Counted from the first letter of the stretch, positions 16,464-25,374 are shown. The stretch: DNA of 64,000 nt from Microcoleus vaginatus HSN003 (GCF_022701255.1 NZ_CP031705.1:3113501-3177500), one strand, 5' to 3'. Translations and numbers: made by a program. Notes: generated by a model from the sequence alone, not told the origin.

Positions 16464-19283
16464 TTACCTGAGTCCTGACTGAGTTTCAATTCCGTCGCAG
16501 AGGTGGCGATTGTTTTGATTTGCGATCGGATTTGTCTGAAAATTATTGCGGGCGACATTGCAGCCCTGCACCAGCAAATCGTCAAGATTAAAATTCCACA
16601 GCATCACTGTACCGTCAGCACTAGCAGTAGCGATCGCTTTGCCGTCTGGACTAAAACTCGCACTCCAAACAGCATCCTTGTTACCTTTTAAAGTTTGGAG
16701 CAATGTACCGTCAATGTTCCACAGCCTTACCATTTTGTCTGTGCTTGCAGATAGCAACATTTGGCTATCGGGACTAAAGCTGATATTTGTCAATCCACTT
16801 GTATGCTTTAAAATACTTAGCGGTTTGCCGTCTTTGCTCCAAATTCTCGCAGTTCCCCCAGCGCTTGCAGTCGCCAGCATTGCTCCGTCGGGACTGAAAG
16901 TTACAGTCATAATTTTATCATTTTCAATTTGTAAGCTTCGCAGCAATTGGATATCGGTGCTTGCTTCGATGGACTGCTGTTTTTGCAACTTTTCCACAAG
17001 CTTTGTCAAACTCCAAAGTTTAACAGTACCATCAGTTGCAGCCGCAGCAATTATCTGACCATCTGGGCTAAAAGTCGCGCTAGTTATCCAACCTTGCTCC
17101 ACTTTTAAACTTAACAATTCTTCACCGTTGATTTTCCATAGTTTAACTGTTCCATCGGTACTTGCTGAAGCAAGTATTTTACCATCGGGACTCAAAGAGA
17201 CGCTTGTTATTTGACCGCTATGTCCTTTTAAATCATGGATTAATTTGCCATTATTTTGCCAAATTTTTACAGTTTTGTCGTCGCTGGCTGAGACAATAAT
17301 CTCACCGTTAGGATTAAAAATTGCCTTGATAATTTTATCAGTATGTCCTGTCAATGTTGCTTGCAAAGTTCCATTAGTTCGCCAAAGTTTGATATAATTA
17401 TCATCGGTAGCAGTCACGATTGTTTGGCTGTCGGGGCTGAAACTCACGAAAGCAAGGCTACTGGCTTGACTCTGCAAGCGGCGGCGTTCCCGGAAGCTGT
17501 AAACTGCCTGTTCGAGGGCGATCGCCACTCGCATCTGAATATCTGAGCTGACTCCGAGCGATCGGTTCATTTCTGTAACAGCTCTAATGCTTTCTAGCAG
17601 AGATTCCTCTTTTTTATCGGCAGAAAATAGCGTTTCTGATAGTAGAGTGAGAGTGAGAATTTTATTGTTTCTTTCTTCGATTGATGGTTTAATCCAAAAG
17701 GCTCCTATCAGAATTAATATCACTATTCCTGCTGCTGCTGTAACTGTTTGCACTCTCAGTTGTTGCTCGCGCCAAAGTTTAGCTGCAATCACTTTTTTCT
17801 GCTTTTGTGCTTCGCTGAGTTCTTCTAGTAACTTTTTTTCGCGTCGCAGTTGTTCTATTTCAGCTTGATTCTGTTTTTCTTGAGAGCGGAATTTGTCTAA
17901 TTCCGCTTCTTGACTAGCATTTAAAAATTGATAATCTTGGGTACACAAGCTTTTATTTGCCGCCCATTTTCTGGCATCTTCCAGTGCTTGACCGCGCAAC
18001 AATCGAGATTCATCTTGACAGTTTTTAGCTATCCATGCTGTTAGAGATTCGGCATAGGGGCGCAAGTCGCCGAGTGCTGTTTCTACCCAGTTTTGGTTGA
18101 ATATAGCTGCGTAAATGCGGTTGTAGACGGTTAATTTTCCGGCTCGTTTTACTACTAATCCGCTCAGCCGCAATTCTGTTTGTTCGGGAGTATCATCGGC
18201 CCCGATCCCCCCTGTCCCCCTTAAAAAGGGGGGTTCTGGCATCTCCTCGCCCGTTTTTAAGTAAGTTTGGGGGGGATCAAAGGGTTGCAATATTTTTTGA
18301 TATAATCCTAATAACCTACTGGCGTGGTGGTGATTTCTAAGAAGGCGATCGCGAATTGTTTTGATGTGTACTGGTTCATCGGATGATTCCCAATTATCAA
18401 TAATATGAGATTGCACTATCTCGCTAATTAATAATTGATTGGTAGTAATAATTTCAGTCGTAGTTTCATCCGTCGAGTTGGATATAATAGAAGCCGTTGC
18501 TAAGCTTTTTACATTGTGCAGAATCAGCTTGCAAAGCTTTTGAGTCAGAAAGGGCTGCCCTCCAGTCCAATACAAAATCTCTTTTAAAACCTCTTGAGGA
18601 TTGTCTACTTTTCCCTCAAATCCCTTTGCTAAAGGCAGAGCTTCTTGTAAGTTAAAACCGTGCAATTCAATAGCTAAACCAATATTAAACGGGGTGCGAG
18701 CTGCATCGCTAATTAAATCCGATGGCGTAGCTACTCCCAGCAAAGCAAATGTAATGCGCTGGTATTCTGACTTCTGAGCGCGTTTGTTGTAGCAAGCTCT
18801 AATTAGGGCAAAAAAATCATCTAGCGGTTCTTTGAAACTGAGAACACTATCAATTTCATCAATAAAAACGACAAGAGGTTGAGGAAGTTTTGCCAGTAGT
18901 AACTCTTCAATTAACTCTCCTAAGCGCTGCACTGGCGACATCAATTCTCTCTCCTGCCACCAAGTCATAAACTCGACTGGGTTAAACAGGTTGAAACTGC
19001 ACAATAGCTTGTAAGCGACGCCGCCGTACCACTTCTCTAGAGAGACTTGCTGGTTGCCAATGTCCGAAAGGTCGATCGTAGCACAGGCAATGCCATCAGC
19101 CGAGAGCTTTTGTACAGTTCGCACTAGCAAACTGGATTTGCCCATTTGTCGGGAATTGAGCACGTAACAAAACTCTCCGGCTTTGAGGGCTTGATAAAGT
19201 TCTGAGTCAGCTTGTCGCACTACATAAGTAGGTGCATTTTGCGGGAGACTGCCGCCGATTTGATATTGGTAATCGACTGTCAT
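16464..19283 (-). CDS. AAA-like NTPase - transmembrane - WD40 propeller protein
   Basis: A 939-residue protein. The N-terminal part is the AAA-like ATPase domain common in cyanobacteria: a variant Walker [11 protein letters not shown], at 43-52, and Walker [13 protein letters not shown], then [13 protein letters not shown] basic coiled coil at about 460-515 leads to one membrane helix ([16 protein letters not shown]). Seven WD40 blades follow, each ending IKLW, VKIW, VKLW, VKLW, ARIW, VRLW, VMLW, enough for a closed propeller. The layout suggests a membrane-anchored sensor or signalling STAND-type NTPase; the role is unknown. About residues 333-360 are translated from a dispersed palindromic repeat ([10 protein letters not shown]). 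A pilin-like gene sits 10 bp upstream, so the two are probably one operon. Confidence 0.85.
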   Translation of the reverse strand: MTVDYQYQIGGSLPQNAPTYVVRQADSELYQALKAGEFCYVLNSRQMGKSSLLVRTVQKLSADGIACATIDLSDIGNQQVSLEKWYGGVAYKLLCSFNLFNPVEFMTWWQERELMSPVQRLGELIEELLLAKLPQPLVVFIDEIDSVLSFKEPLDDFFALIRACYNKRAQKSEYQRITFALLGVATPSDLISDAARTPFNIGLAIELHGFNLQEALPLAKGFEGKVDNPQEVLKEILYWTGGQPFLTQKLCKLILHNVKSLATASIISNSTDETTTEIITTNQLLISEIVQSHIIDNWESSDEPVHIKTIRDRLLRNHHHASRLLGLYQKILQPFDPPQTYLKTGEEMPEPPFLRGTGGIGADDTPEQTELRLSGLVVKRAGKLTVYNRIYAAIFNQNWVETALGDLRPYAESLTAWIAKNCQDESRLLRGQALEDARKWAANKSLCTQDYQFLNASQEAELDKFRSQEKQNQAEIEQLRREKKLLEELSEAQKQKKVIAAKLWREQQLRVQTVTAAAGIVILILIGAFWIKPSIEERNNKILTLTLLSETLFSADKKEESLLESIRAVTEMNRSLGVSSDIQMRVAIALEQAVYSFRERRRLQSQASSLAFVSFSPDSQTIVTATDDNYIKLWRTNGTLQATLTGHTDKIIKAIFNPNGEIIVSASDDKTVKIWQNNGKLIHDLKGHSGQITSVSLSPDGKILASASTDGTVKLWKINGEELLSLKVEQGWITSATFSPDGQIIAAAATDGTVKLWSLTKLVEKLQKQQSIEASTDIQLLRSLQIENDKIMTVTFSPDGAMLATASAGGTARIWSKDGKPLSILKHTSGLTNISFSPDSQMLLSASTDKMVRLWNIDGTLLQTLKGNKDAVWSASFSPDGKAIATASADGTVMLWNFNLDDLLVQGCNVARNNFQTNPIANQNNRHLCDGIETQSGLR
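18192..18284. repeat. Dispersed CCCCCTTAAAAAGGGGG-type palindrome inside a coding region
   Basis: The sequence CCCCCTTAAAAAGGGGGG and flanking GATCCCCCC-like arms match the common cyanobacterial intergenic palindrome in design, but here sit inside the AAA/WD40 gene and are translated in frame as [20 protein letters not shown] and GTGGIG. Confidence 0.8.
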
Positions 19284-19293
19284 GATCTAGCCT

Positions 19294-19821
19294 CTAGTCA
19301 TAAGTTGGTCTCAGTTCTATGGTGCCTGTAGCACAAGCAATTTTACCATTTTGATAAGTTGGTTCTGGTGGTTTAATTGTACCAGCAGAATCAGCTCCGC
19401 ACAATATAGATGTGGTCGTTATTTGATTTTTAGAAGAATTTGACTCAACTTTTGTAGCAGGAATTACAAAAACTCCACCGACAACGCTTTTAAGATATTT
19501 ATGCTTTGAGACTCCATAATTAAATGTTGCTTTTTTTGTTGTATGGTGGGAATATTTGTAATTTTCTGTCTCGGTTTTAATAATGCGAATTCTTAAAGCC
19601 TTAACAGAAGTGCTAAAAACACTTTTTTCGGCAAAATAGGCTTGCTGACGTTTGTTGATTAAGCTAATATACATTCTGGGTTCCCATTGCTTGTTGTTCC
19701 TAAGCTTAACCTGAAAGGATGGCACAGCTACCGAAGCCAATACTCCCATCACCATTAAAAACACTAAGTATCCACCAACATTCGATGCAAGGCTAGCTGA
19801 TTTATAATTTTGTTGACTCAT
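19294..19821 (-). CDS. Type IV pilin-like (G/H family) protein, copy A
   Basis: A 175-residue protein with a short polar leader, a hydrophobic helix (GGYLVFLMVMGVLASVAVPSFQ, about 16-37) and a globular domain, the layout of minor pilins and pseudopilins. The classic G-F-T-L-x-E cleavage motif is not clear, so processing by prepilin peptidase is uncertain. A C-terminal pair of cysteines (ILCGADS and IACATG) probably forms a disulphide. It overlaps nothing and ends 10 bp before the AAA/WD40 gene, so the two are probably co-transcribed. It is a clear paralogue of the next gene upstream (same YGVSK, VGGVF, TTTSILC and NGKIAC blocks). Confidence 0.78.
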   Translation of the reverse strand: MSQQNYKSASLASNVGGYLVFLMVMGVLASVAVPSFQVKLRNNKQWEPRMYISLINKRQQAYFAEKSVFSTSVKALRIRIIKTETENYKYSHHTTKKATFNYGVSKHKYLKSVVGGVFVIPATKVESNSSKNQITTTSILCGADSAGTIKPPEPTYQNGKIACATGTIELRPTYD

Positions 19822-19856
19822 TGTTTTGTATCCTCTCTATTTGTTGTAAGGACTTT

Positions 19857-19927
19857 AGTCCGGTAAATCTCAATTGAATGCCGATTTGATATTGTAATCG
19901 ACTGTCATTATATTGCGTAGAGTTAGA
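19857..19927 (-). pseudogene. Remnant of the AAA/WD40 gene 5' end between the two pilin-like genes
   Basis: The complement encodes MTVDYNIKSAF, matching the first residues ([10 protein letters not shown]) of the AAA/WD40 protein, and sits the same way just downstream of pilin copy B. About 35 bp are shared (GATATTG-TAATCGACTGTCAT). It indicates tandem duplication of a pilin-plus-NTPase unit, followed by loss of the second NTPase. Confidence 0.6.
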
Positions 19928-20452
19928 TTATTGGGGCAATTGTGTTGTGCCTTTACCACAAGCAATTTTACCATTTTCATAGGTGGGTTCCGCTGGGTTA
20001 ATTGTACCGGGAGAATCAGCTTCGCACAATATGGACGTTGTAGTTCTTTCCTCTTTAGCAGCATTTGGCTCAAAGTTTTTAGCAGGAACTATAAAGACAC
20101 CGCCGACATAACTTTTTAAGTCTTTTTTCTTGGATACTCCATAATTAAATGCTGCTTTCTTAGTGGCCCGAATGGAATACTTGAAATTTGTTGTCTCTGT
20201 TTTAATGCCAAGTCCTAAAGCATCAAAAGAAGTAGCAAAAGCACTTTTTTCTATAAATAGGGCTTTCTGTGCGCGGTTCATTGAGCCAACATACTGTCTC
20301 GGTTCCATTGTCGGAGTATTACCACATGTTGTATCCTGAAATAATGATGGCAGAGCGATCGCGCCAATTACCCCAATGCCCATTAAAAGCAATAAACCCC
20401 CGCAACCGTTATAAGCTGAATTGCTAATACTTGATTCTTGATATTTAGTCAG
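19928..20452 (-). CDS. Type IV pilin-like (G/H family) protein, copy B, probable CTG start
   Basis: Paralogue of copy A. No ATG or GTG gives a protein with a full leader: the first TTG (20392) starts inside the hydrophobic helix. Extending the frame upstream gives TKYQESSISNSAYNGCGG before LLLLMGIGVIGAIALPSLF, which aligns with SQQNYKSASLASNVGGYL of copy A. The first codon after an upstream in-frame TAA that fits is CTG at 20452, with GGAG eight bases before it. I therefore place the start there, giving 174 residues, one fewer than copy A. The globular part has the same conserved YGVSK, YVGGVF, TTTSILC and NGKIACG blocks. It may be a working gene with a rare start or one that lost its ATG. 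Confidence 0.65.
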   Translation of the reverse strand: MTKYQESSISNSAYNGCGGLLLLMGIGVIGAIALPSLFQDTTCGNTPTMEPRQYVGSMNRAQKALFIEKSAFATSFDALGLGIKTETTNFKYSIRATKKAAFNYGVSKKKDLKSYVGGVFIVPAKNFEPNAAKEERTTTSILCEADSPGTINPAEPTYENGKIACGKGTTQLPQ

Positions 20453-20498
20453 GGTATTGTCTCCTTAAATGGTATATACAAGGTGGATTAAAGTCCGC

Positions 20499-20543
20499 GA
20501 GGCAGAGCCTCTGGATCTGCGTTACCAGGAAGAGCCTGGTAAC
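20499..20543. repeat. Palindromic repeat pair GAGGCAGAGCCTC and GTTACCAGGAAGAGCCTGGTAAC
   Basis: Two adjacent perfect palindromes around CAGAG/AAGAG cores. The same modules recur at 36212-36320, next to the IS element. Confidence 0.8.
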
Positions 20544-20568
20544 GAGGAAAAGGAGAAAATACTAATCT

Positions 20569-21129
20569 CTAAGCTCGCAGCTTTTGTACTTCTTTCCGGT
20601 CAATGGATGTTGGCTGAACCACTTTACTGCCGATCGCAAAATCGCGCAATTCCACTCTCGTAAACTTCACACCCCAAGGCTCTGTCGCTGTATCCAACTC
20701 CTCTACTAAAGCATTATTGATTTGATGGCGAGCCGTGTAAAGTTCCTCCAGAGATAATGTTGCAATGTGAGTCCGAATTGAAAGAATCAGCATATTTAAC
20801 ATCGCTTCTTTGAGATTCTGCACCTTGTAGGAGGCTTTTTCTAAGTCAATTATTCGCCAGTAAACAATAAATTCAACCGTGATAGCAAGGCGATCGCGCG
20901 TCGTGCATTCTTGCGGTGCTAGGTTTAAAATTTGCTCGCGCAGAGTTTGTTTATAGGCGACTGTTTCGACAAAGGGAATCAGAAATGTTAAACCTGGTTC
21001 GAGTTTCTTGCGATCGTACTTTCCGAAAATTTCAACTAAAGCCTCATCTCCTTGACGGACGATTTTTACGCTGCTGGCTAAGGATACTCCGGTAATTGCA
21101 AACAACACCATCAAAAAATACTGATACAT
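20569..21129 (-). CDS. SPFH/band 7 (stomatin-prohibitin) protein, short form
   Basis: A 186-residue protein with an N-terminal membrane segment (YFLMVLFAITGVSLASSV) and a complete SPFH domain (VRQGDEALVEIFGKYDRKKLEPGLTFLIPF, then CTTRDRLAITVEFIVYWRI, then ELYTARHQINNALVEELD). Ordinary cyanobacterial stomatins are about 300 residues, with a long coiled coil after the ELRD motif; here only 23 residues follow it, so the oligomerising coiled coil is missing. NfeD-type protein is encoded 131 bp upstream on the same strand, the usual partner arrangement for membrane microdomain proteins. It ends next to a palindromic repeat, which may mark the truncation point. Confidence 0.83.
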   Translation of the reverse strand: MYQYFLMVLFAITGVSLASSVKIVRQGDEALVEIFGKYDRKKLEPGLTFLIPFVETVAYKQTLREQILNLAPQECTTRDRLAITVEFIVYWRIIDLEKASYKVQNLKEAMLNMLILSIRTHIATLSLEELYTARHQINNALVEELDTATEPWGVKFTRVELRDFAIGSKVVQPTSIDRKEVQKLRA

Positions 21130-21260
21130 AGTGAATCTCCTGGTAAATAGTTGACAGTTGACAGTTGACAGTTGATAGGGATTTCTTAGTCTCTTAGAGA
21201 GGGGCTTTGTTTAGCAAGAAGCAATTTCAATCGCCGAGTCATAAAAGTGCTAACTCAGAT
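21130..21260. other. SPFH-NfeD spacer with short repeats
   Basis: The spacer contains TTGACAGTTGACAGTTGACAG simple repeats near 21150. No gene is seen. Confidence 0.4.
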
Positions 21261-21806
21261 TTAGCCGTTGATGTGAATTAATCTGTCAGGTACAACAATC
21301 AGCGTGTTTCCTTCGCGGCGCAAAACGTAAACTTTTTTTCTGGGTGCGATCGCCCCTTGGGAATCTTCATTGCGAGCTTTCCACGAAGCCCCTTCATAAA
21401 TCACCATTCCGGTTTCTCCGGGGAAAATCTCGGAGATTGTTGTCGCTTCGGTTGCTTCGGGAATCACAAACTTTTTGCGAACAATGAAAATTGGTCTAAT
21501 CCAGATGCTCAGCGCGAGGGCTATCCCCATCCAGTAGAAGATTTGCCAGTCAAAATCTTCATACATTATGTTGGCCCAACTAAACTGAAATGCTACAGAT
21601 CCTCTCCACAAAATAAAGGATTCAATTAAAGCGGAAGCTCCCATCATTAGCAGGTAAAATCTGTATTTTTGGGGCTGAGTTTTGATGATTAATAGCTCCA
21701 TCGCACTAAGCACAACTCCCAGTAGCAGCCAGAATAGGGGCGGGGTGAAGGCGAAACCTGGTTGATTAGTGGCTGACGCCAGCGACCAAATTAAGATAGA
21801 ATACAC
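21261..21806 (-). CDS. NfeD-like membrane protein
   Basis: A 181-residue protein with four membrane segments (for example PPLFWLLLGVVLSAMELLII and FYWMGIALALSIWIRPIFIV) and a C-terminal OB-fold domain of NfeD type (PGETGMVIYEGASWKA ... VYVLRREGNTLIVVPD). These proteins work with SPFH/stomatin partners in membrane domains, and the SPFH gene follows directly on the same strand. There is no protease domain, so it is the short membrane-anchored NfeD class. Confidence 0.78.
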   Translation of the reverse strand: MYSILIWSLASATNQPGFAFTPPLFWLLLGVVLSAMELLIIKTQPQKYRFYLLMMGASALIESFILWRGSVAFQFSWANIMYEDFDWQIFYWMGIALALSIWIRPIFIVRKKFVIPEATEATTISEIFPGETGMVIYEGASWKARNEDSQGAIAPRKKVYVLRREGNTLIVVPDRLIHING

Positions 21807-21981
21807 AATGCTTTTACCTCGTTTTGATGGGATTCAACCTTGTTATTTCTAATCTAATCAGGCGGCTATTTGAGTTGGCGACTGAGTTATTTGAAAATTC
21901 ATCGACTTTTCATCGACTTTTCATCGACTTTAGGGGCGGTTGGCATTTATGATGGTTTCAGTGTCTTGATTGTGATAAGCA

Positions 21982-23778
21982 ATGCCACGATCGCTAAGGG
22001 TGCGCGAAGAGTGCATTCGTGCAGTTAAATCCTGTCTCCTGAGAAATGGCTTCCCCAGTCAGAAAATCCTGGCTGAGGATTTAGGGATGGCGCAATCTAC
22101 TGTCAGCCATTTTCTGAATGGCAAACCTGTGGATTATGCCAATTTCATCGAAATTTGTCGCGGATTGGGGCAGGAATGGCGCGATATAGCTGATTTTGAG
22201 GCGAATTCAGAGCCAGAGGAGGTAGTGCTGCTGAGGGCAAAAGTGGCGATCGTCTTGGAGGGCTTCGCCAATGCCCGTTGGCGAAGCCCTCGAAGAGGAT
22301 CGACCTCAGACAACACCCTTTCCCAGCAGTTACACCAAGCTTTGAGTGCGGGAGGTCACGAAGTCTTTTTTATTAACAACAGCAGCGACTCAGCCTCATA
22401 TTTAAAGCGTTGCGATTATTTGCTGTTGCTGATTTCCCAAGAATCGGCTGCTAGCGAAATGATATTGGAACAAGTGCAGCTAGCCAAAGAATTGCACAAT
22501 ATTAATGCTCAAAAACCAGCAATTTTACCGATTTTTATTGAATTAAATATACCGCTTTCCTTTGATTTGCTCAGCTATTTAGCCGGAATTAAGCCCTGGC
22601 TGTGGCGCGGTGCTGGCGACTCATCAAAGTTATTATCAGAAATTTTAACTATTCTCAAAGAAGGTCGCACATCGTTAACTGCCGACCATGAATTAGCTGT
22701 AGAATGGAACGCAATTACTAGCACAAAACAGTCAATAATTCAACCCCTGCCAGCAGCGCCGCCAGAATTGCCGGGAGGACAAGTTGAAATAGCTTCTCGT
22801 TTTTATATCGATCGCCCTCCGGTCGAATCCCGCTGTTACGAGGCGATCGCCCAACCGGGAGCGCTAATCCGCATTAAAGCGCCCAGACAAATGGGCAAAA
22901 CTTCTTTGATGGCAAGGATTTTGCATCACGCAGAAGTGCAAGGTTCTCGCACGGTAGCGCTGAGTTTTCAGCTAGCCAATAGAAGAGTTTTTACTAATTC
23001 AGATACATTTTTGCAGTGGTTTAGTGCTAGCATCGGTCAAGAATTAGGAATGCTGGAGCAGTTGCCTAAGTGTTGGGAACTAGCCGATTTGATTGGCAGT
23101 AATCAGTGCTGCAAAGCTTATTTTGAACAGTATTTACTGTCTGAATCTTCAAAACCTCTGACGTTAGGTTTGGATGAGAGCGATCGCCTGTTTGAATCAC
23201 CGGAAATTGCCGACGACTTCTTTGGGTTATTGCGCGCTTTGCACGAAGAAGCAAAACGGCGAGATATTTGGAAAAAGTTTCGCTTGATTGTGGTGCATTC
23301 TACGGAAGTATATATCCCGCTGGACGTGAATAAATCACCGTTTAATGTGGGATTGCCGATTGATTTGCAGGAGTTTAATTCGCAGCAAGTACAAGACTTA
23401 GCAGCGCGACACGGATTGAATTGGAGTGCTGCTGAAGTGGCAGAAATGATGGGTTTAGTGGGAGGTCATCCCTATTTGGTGCGGCTGGCAATTTATCACA
23501 TTTCGCGTCAAGATGTGAGTTTAAATCAGTTGGTAAAATCGGCAGGAACTGAAGCGGCAATTTACAGCGACCATTTGCGCCGACATTTATGGAATTTAGA
23601 GAAATATTCCGAATTGATGGACGCGATGAGAGAGGTGGCAAGTGCTTCACAACCTGTGCGATTGCGGTCAGAATTGGCGTTTAAGTTAAACAGTATGGGT
23701 TTGGTGAAATTGGAGGGAAATAATTGCATTCCGAGATGTCGATTGTATGAGGAATATTTTCGCGATCGGCTAGGTTGA
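21982..23778 (+). CDS. HTH - TIR-like - AAA-like NTPase protein
   Basis: A 598-residue protein. Residues 10-70 are a Cro/XRE-like helix-turn-helix (KILAEDLGMAQSTVSHFLNGK). Residues about 83-235 look TIR-like: HEVFFINNSSDSASYLKRCD, LLLLISQESAASEMILEQV (candidate catalytic E163) and KPAILPIFIEL. Residues about 260-590 are the same AAA-like ATPase family as the WD40 protein, with Walker A APRQMGKTSL at 300-309 and an LTLGLDESDRLF Walker B. No repeat sensor follows. This order fits a regulator or immune STAND protein, where the TIR part would be the effector; that is inference. Residues 93-104 (EGFANARWRSPR) are translated from a perfect palindrome and are not expected in the domain. It starts at ATG 21982. 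Confidence 0.8.
   Translation: MPRSLRVREECIRAVKSCLLRNGFPSQKILAEDLGMAQSTVSHFLNGKPVDYANFIEICRGLGQEWRDIADFEANSEPEEVVLLRAKVAIVLEGFANARWRSPRRGSTSDNTLSQQLHQALSAGGHEVFFINNSSDSASYLKRCDYLLLLISQESAASEMILEQVQLAKELHNINAQKPAILPIFIELNIPLSFDLLSYLAGIKPWLWRGAGDSSKLLSEILTILKEGRTSLTADHELAVEWNAITSTKQSIIQPLPAAPPELPGGQVEIASRFYIDRPPVESRCYEAIAQPGALIRIKAPRQMGKTSLMARILHHAEVQGSRTVALSFQLANRRVFTNSDTFLQWFSASIGQELGMLEQLPKCWELADLIGSNQCCKAYFEQYLLSESSKPLTLGLDESDRLFESPEIADDFFGLLRALHEEAKRRDIWKKFRLIVVHSTEVYIPLDVNKSPFNVGLPIDLQEFNSQQVQDLAARHGLNWSAAEVAEMMGLVGGHPYLVRLAIYHISRQDVSLNQLVKSAGTEAAIYSDHLRRHLWNLEKYSELMDAMREVASASQPVRLRSELAFKLNSMGLVKLEGNNCIPRCRLYEEYFRDRLG
22258..22291. repeat. Palindrome translated inside the TIR-like domain
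   Basis: A perfect inverted repeat, arms GAGGGCTTCGCCA and TGGCGAAGCCCTC around ATGCCCGT, sits in the coding region without breaking the frame. Confidence 0.85.
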
Positions 23779-23801
23779 TAGTTATAGGTTGTACAGTTTT
23801 T

Positions 23802-24001
23802 AAGAACGGGCAAGATGCCCGTTCCACAAGAAAAGGGAGTTTTTCAAGAACGGGCAAGATGCCCGTTCCACAAGAAAATGGAGTTTTTCAAGAACGGGCA
23901 AGATGCCCATTCCACAAGAAAATGGAGTTTTTCAAGAACGGGCAAGATGCCCATTCCACAAGAAAATGGAGTTTTTCAAGAACGGGCATCTTGCCCGTTC
24001 C
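23802..24001. repeat. 44-bp tandem array of GGCAAGATGCC palindromes (five units)
   Basis: Units begin at 23802, 23846, 23890, 23934 and 23978, each exactly 44 bp: AAGAACGGGCAAGATGCCCG, then TTCCACAAGAAAATGGAGTT plus spacer bases. The last unit is inverted (GGGCATCTTGCCCG). It occupies most of the 413-bp gap after the HTH-TIR-AAA gene. Confidence 0.92.
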
Positions 24002-24191
24002 GCTTTGTTTTGTAGCCAACTTCTGCAAGTTTTCAACGGATAGCGCGTAAAGACTTCCCAGCTTGGGGCATCGTCTTGATGATGCCGATCTCCAGGTTTG
24101 GAATCGACTCAATCCAATGGCTCCAAGCTCGTTTCATCCGGCGGCGACGGGATGAGCCAATATTTTGATGTTGAGAAACGGAGGAATCCCA

Positions 24192-24398
24192 ATGCAGTGC
24201 GACTTGTGCGATAATCCTGCACCCTTGTTATGCGACGGGGAAAACTGTGACCGGCCCATCTGCCGACTCCATGCTCGCCAACTTTCGTTCTACCTGATTT
24301 GTCGAGGGTATGGCGGTGATACCGTGGATGTTTGCCCGGAGTGCGAGAGGGCCAAGAATCATTGGCAGTTACGGATAGGGGCCGTTAATAAGCGGTAA
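24192..24398 (+). CDS. Small cysteine-rich zinc-finger-like protein
   Basis: A 68-residue protein. ATG 24192 is chosen because GGAGG (24180-24184) lies eight bases upstream; an earlier ATG at 24165 has no such site. The sequence has a B-box- or MYND-like metal pattern: CDLC, then CDGENC, CRLH and CPEC, so it likely binds one or two zincs. No named family is evident. The last 25 residues, CPECERAKNHWQLR, match a relic at 25375-25445. It may be of phage or plasmid origin, but nothing else here supports that. Confidence 0.6.
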   Translation: MQCDLCDNPAPLLCDGENCDRPICRLHARQLSFYLICRGYGGDTVDVCPECERAKNHWQLRIGAVNKR

Positions 24399-24660
24399 CT
24401 TAGCTCGTTGCGTCCTTGCCATGCGATCGCCACGGTCAGAGTCAGCCTGTTTGGTTCGTTCCGTCGCCGGTGATGCGATCACTATCAACTCAATCAATCC
24501 GATGGGGTTCTGCCACCGGCGGGCGATCGTCGCTCATTCTACAAACTGTCGGTTCCGGCAGTTATTGCTGATGACTCGCCCCAGGGGAACTGAATCCATT
24601 GAGCTTGGGTTTTCTCTCCCAATGATTCCTGGGGGGAATGGGAAATCATCACTATATATT
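24399..24660. repeat. HIP1-bearing imperfect repeats after the zinc-finger gene
   Basis: Imperfect units built on TGCGATCGCCAC...GTCAGCCTGTTT...GTTCGTTCC, related to those at 25440-25760. No gene is supported. Confidence 0.55.
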
Positions 24661-24662
24661 AC

Positions 24663-24699
24663 AAAACCCTCTACAGCAAGATTACTGTAGAGGGGTTTT
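24663..24699. terminator. Terminator hairpin 3' of the secreted-protein gene
   Basis: AAAACCCTCTACAG paired with CTGTAGAGGGGTTTTT, loop CAAGATTA. It can act in both directions and lies 13 bp past the stop of the minus-strand gene. Confidence 0.85.
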
Positions 24700-24711
24700 T
24701 ATTGCTAATTT

Positions 24712-25152
24712 TTAGTCTGAGGAGGTTTTTTCATACACAACCTGGTCACCATTGTTGGTTACGCGAAAATAGTCACCCACCGTGTACACAAGTTTGCTTC
24801 CATTTTGATCATAGGTCGTTACTATGAAAGAGCTTCCATCGCGGGTTGTTGTGACGCCATGGAGAGTATTACTCCTTTCATTAACCCGGTTGTAATCCAC
24901 ATAGTACATATTCTCACTGGCATCCATACAAATAGAGATGAAATAGTTGTCAGTTATGTATTCGGCAACTGAAATATCTCCTTCAGTACAAAAAGTGGCA
25001 GCTTGCGCGATGTGCGTTTCGTCAGGCAAATCCCCGGCAACCGTCGAGGAAGGCGCAGCAGCTAACAAAGGCAATCCTGGTAATAATAACCCAAAAATTG
25101 TACCAATCACAGCAGAATACTTGCAGCCTTCAACCCAAATTTTTGAGGTCAT
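24712..25152 (-). CDS. Small secreted protein of unknown function
   Basis: A 146-residue protein with an N-terminal export signal (basic start, then SAVIGTIFGLLLPGLPLLAAA) and a likely cleavage after the alanine run. The mature part is acidic and rich in Tyr, Asn and Thr, with two cysteines (TFCTEG and ISICMD) that could form a disulphide, and beta-strand-like alternation near the end (GSSFIVTTYDQNGSKLVYTVGDYFRVTNNGDQVVYE). No family recognised. It is flanked on both sides by related repeats and zinc-finger gene sequence. Confidence 0.6.
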   Translation of the reverse strand: MTSKIWVEGCKYSAVIGTIFGLLLPGLPLLAAAPSSTVAGDLPDETHIAQAATFCTEGDISVAEYITDNYFISICMDASENMYYVDYNRVNERSNTLHGVTTTRDGSSFIVTTYDQNGSKLVYTVGDYFRVTNNGDQVVYEKTSSD

Positions 25153-25374
25153 TTTGTTTGTTTTTTAAGTGGTAACTTTTTAACTATATGTCTGGTTTTT
25201 TACTATGTCAAGAGAAATTTTCCTAAATATTTATACCTAGTTTATAAAACTTTCATCAACCTTTGAACGGCTGGGAACATATTTAATAAAAAATGTATCG
25301 GGTTGGTTCTGGTAATTATTTAGATAATCGTTACCTGTTTTGTAGTTACAACAATTATTAATAAAAAACTCCCA

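Noticed and set aside
23802..24001. CRISPR-like appearance of a regular 44-bp array
   Set aside because: The whole unit repeats, including the spacer part, with no unique spacers and no cas genes; it is a palindromic repeat array.
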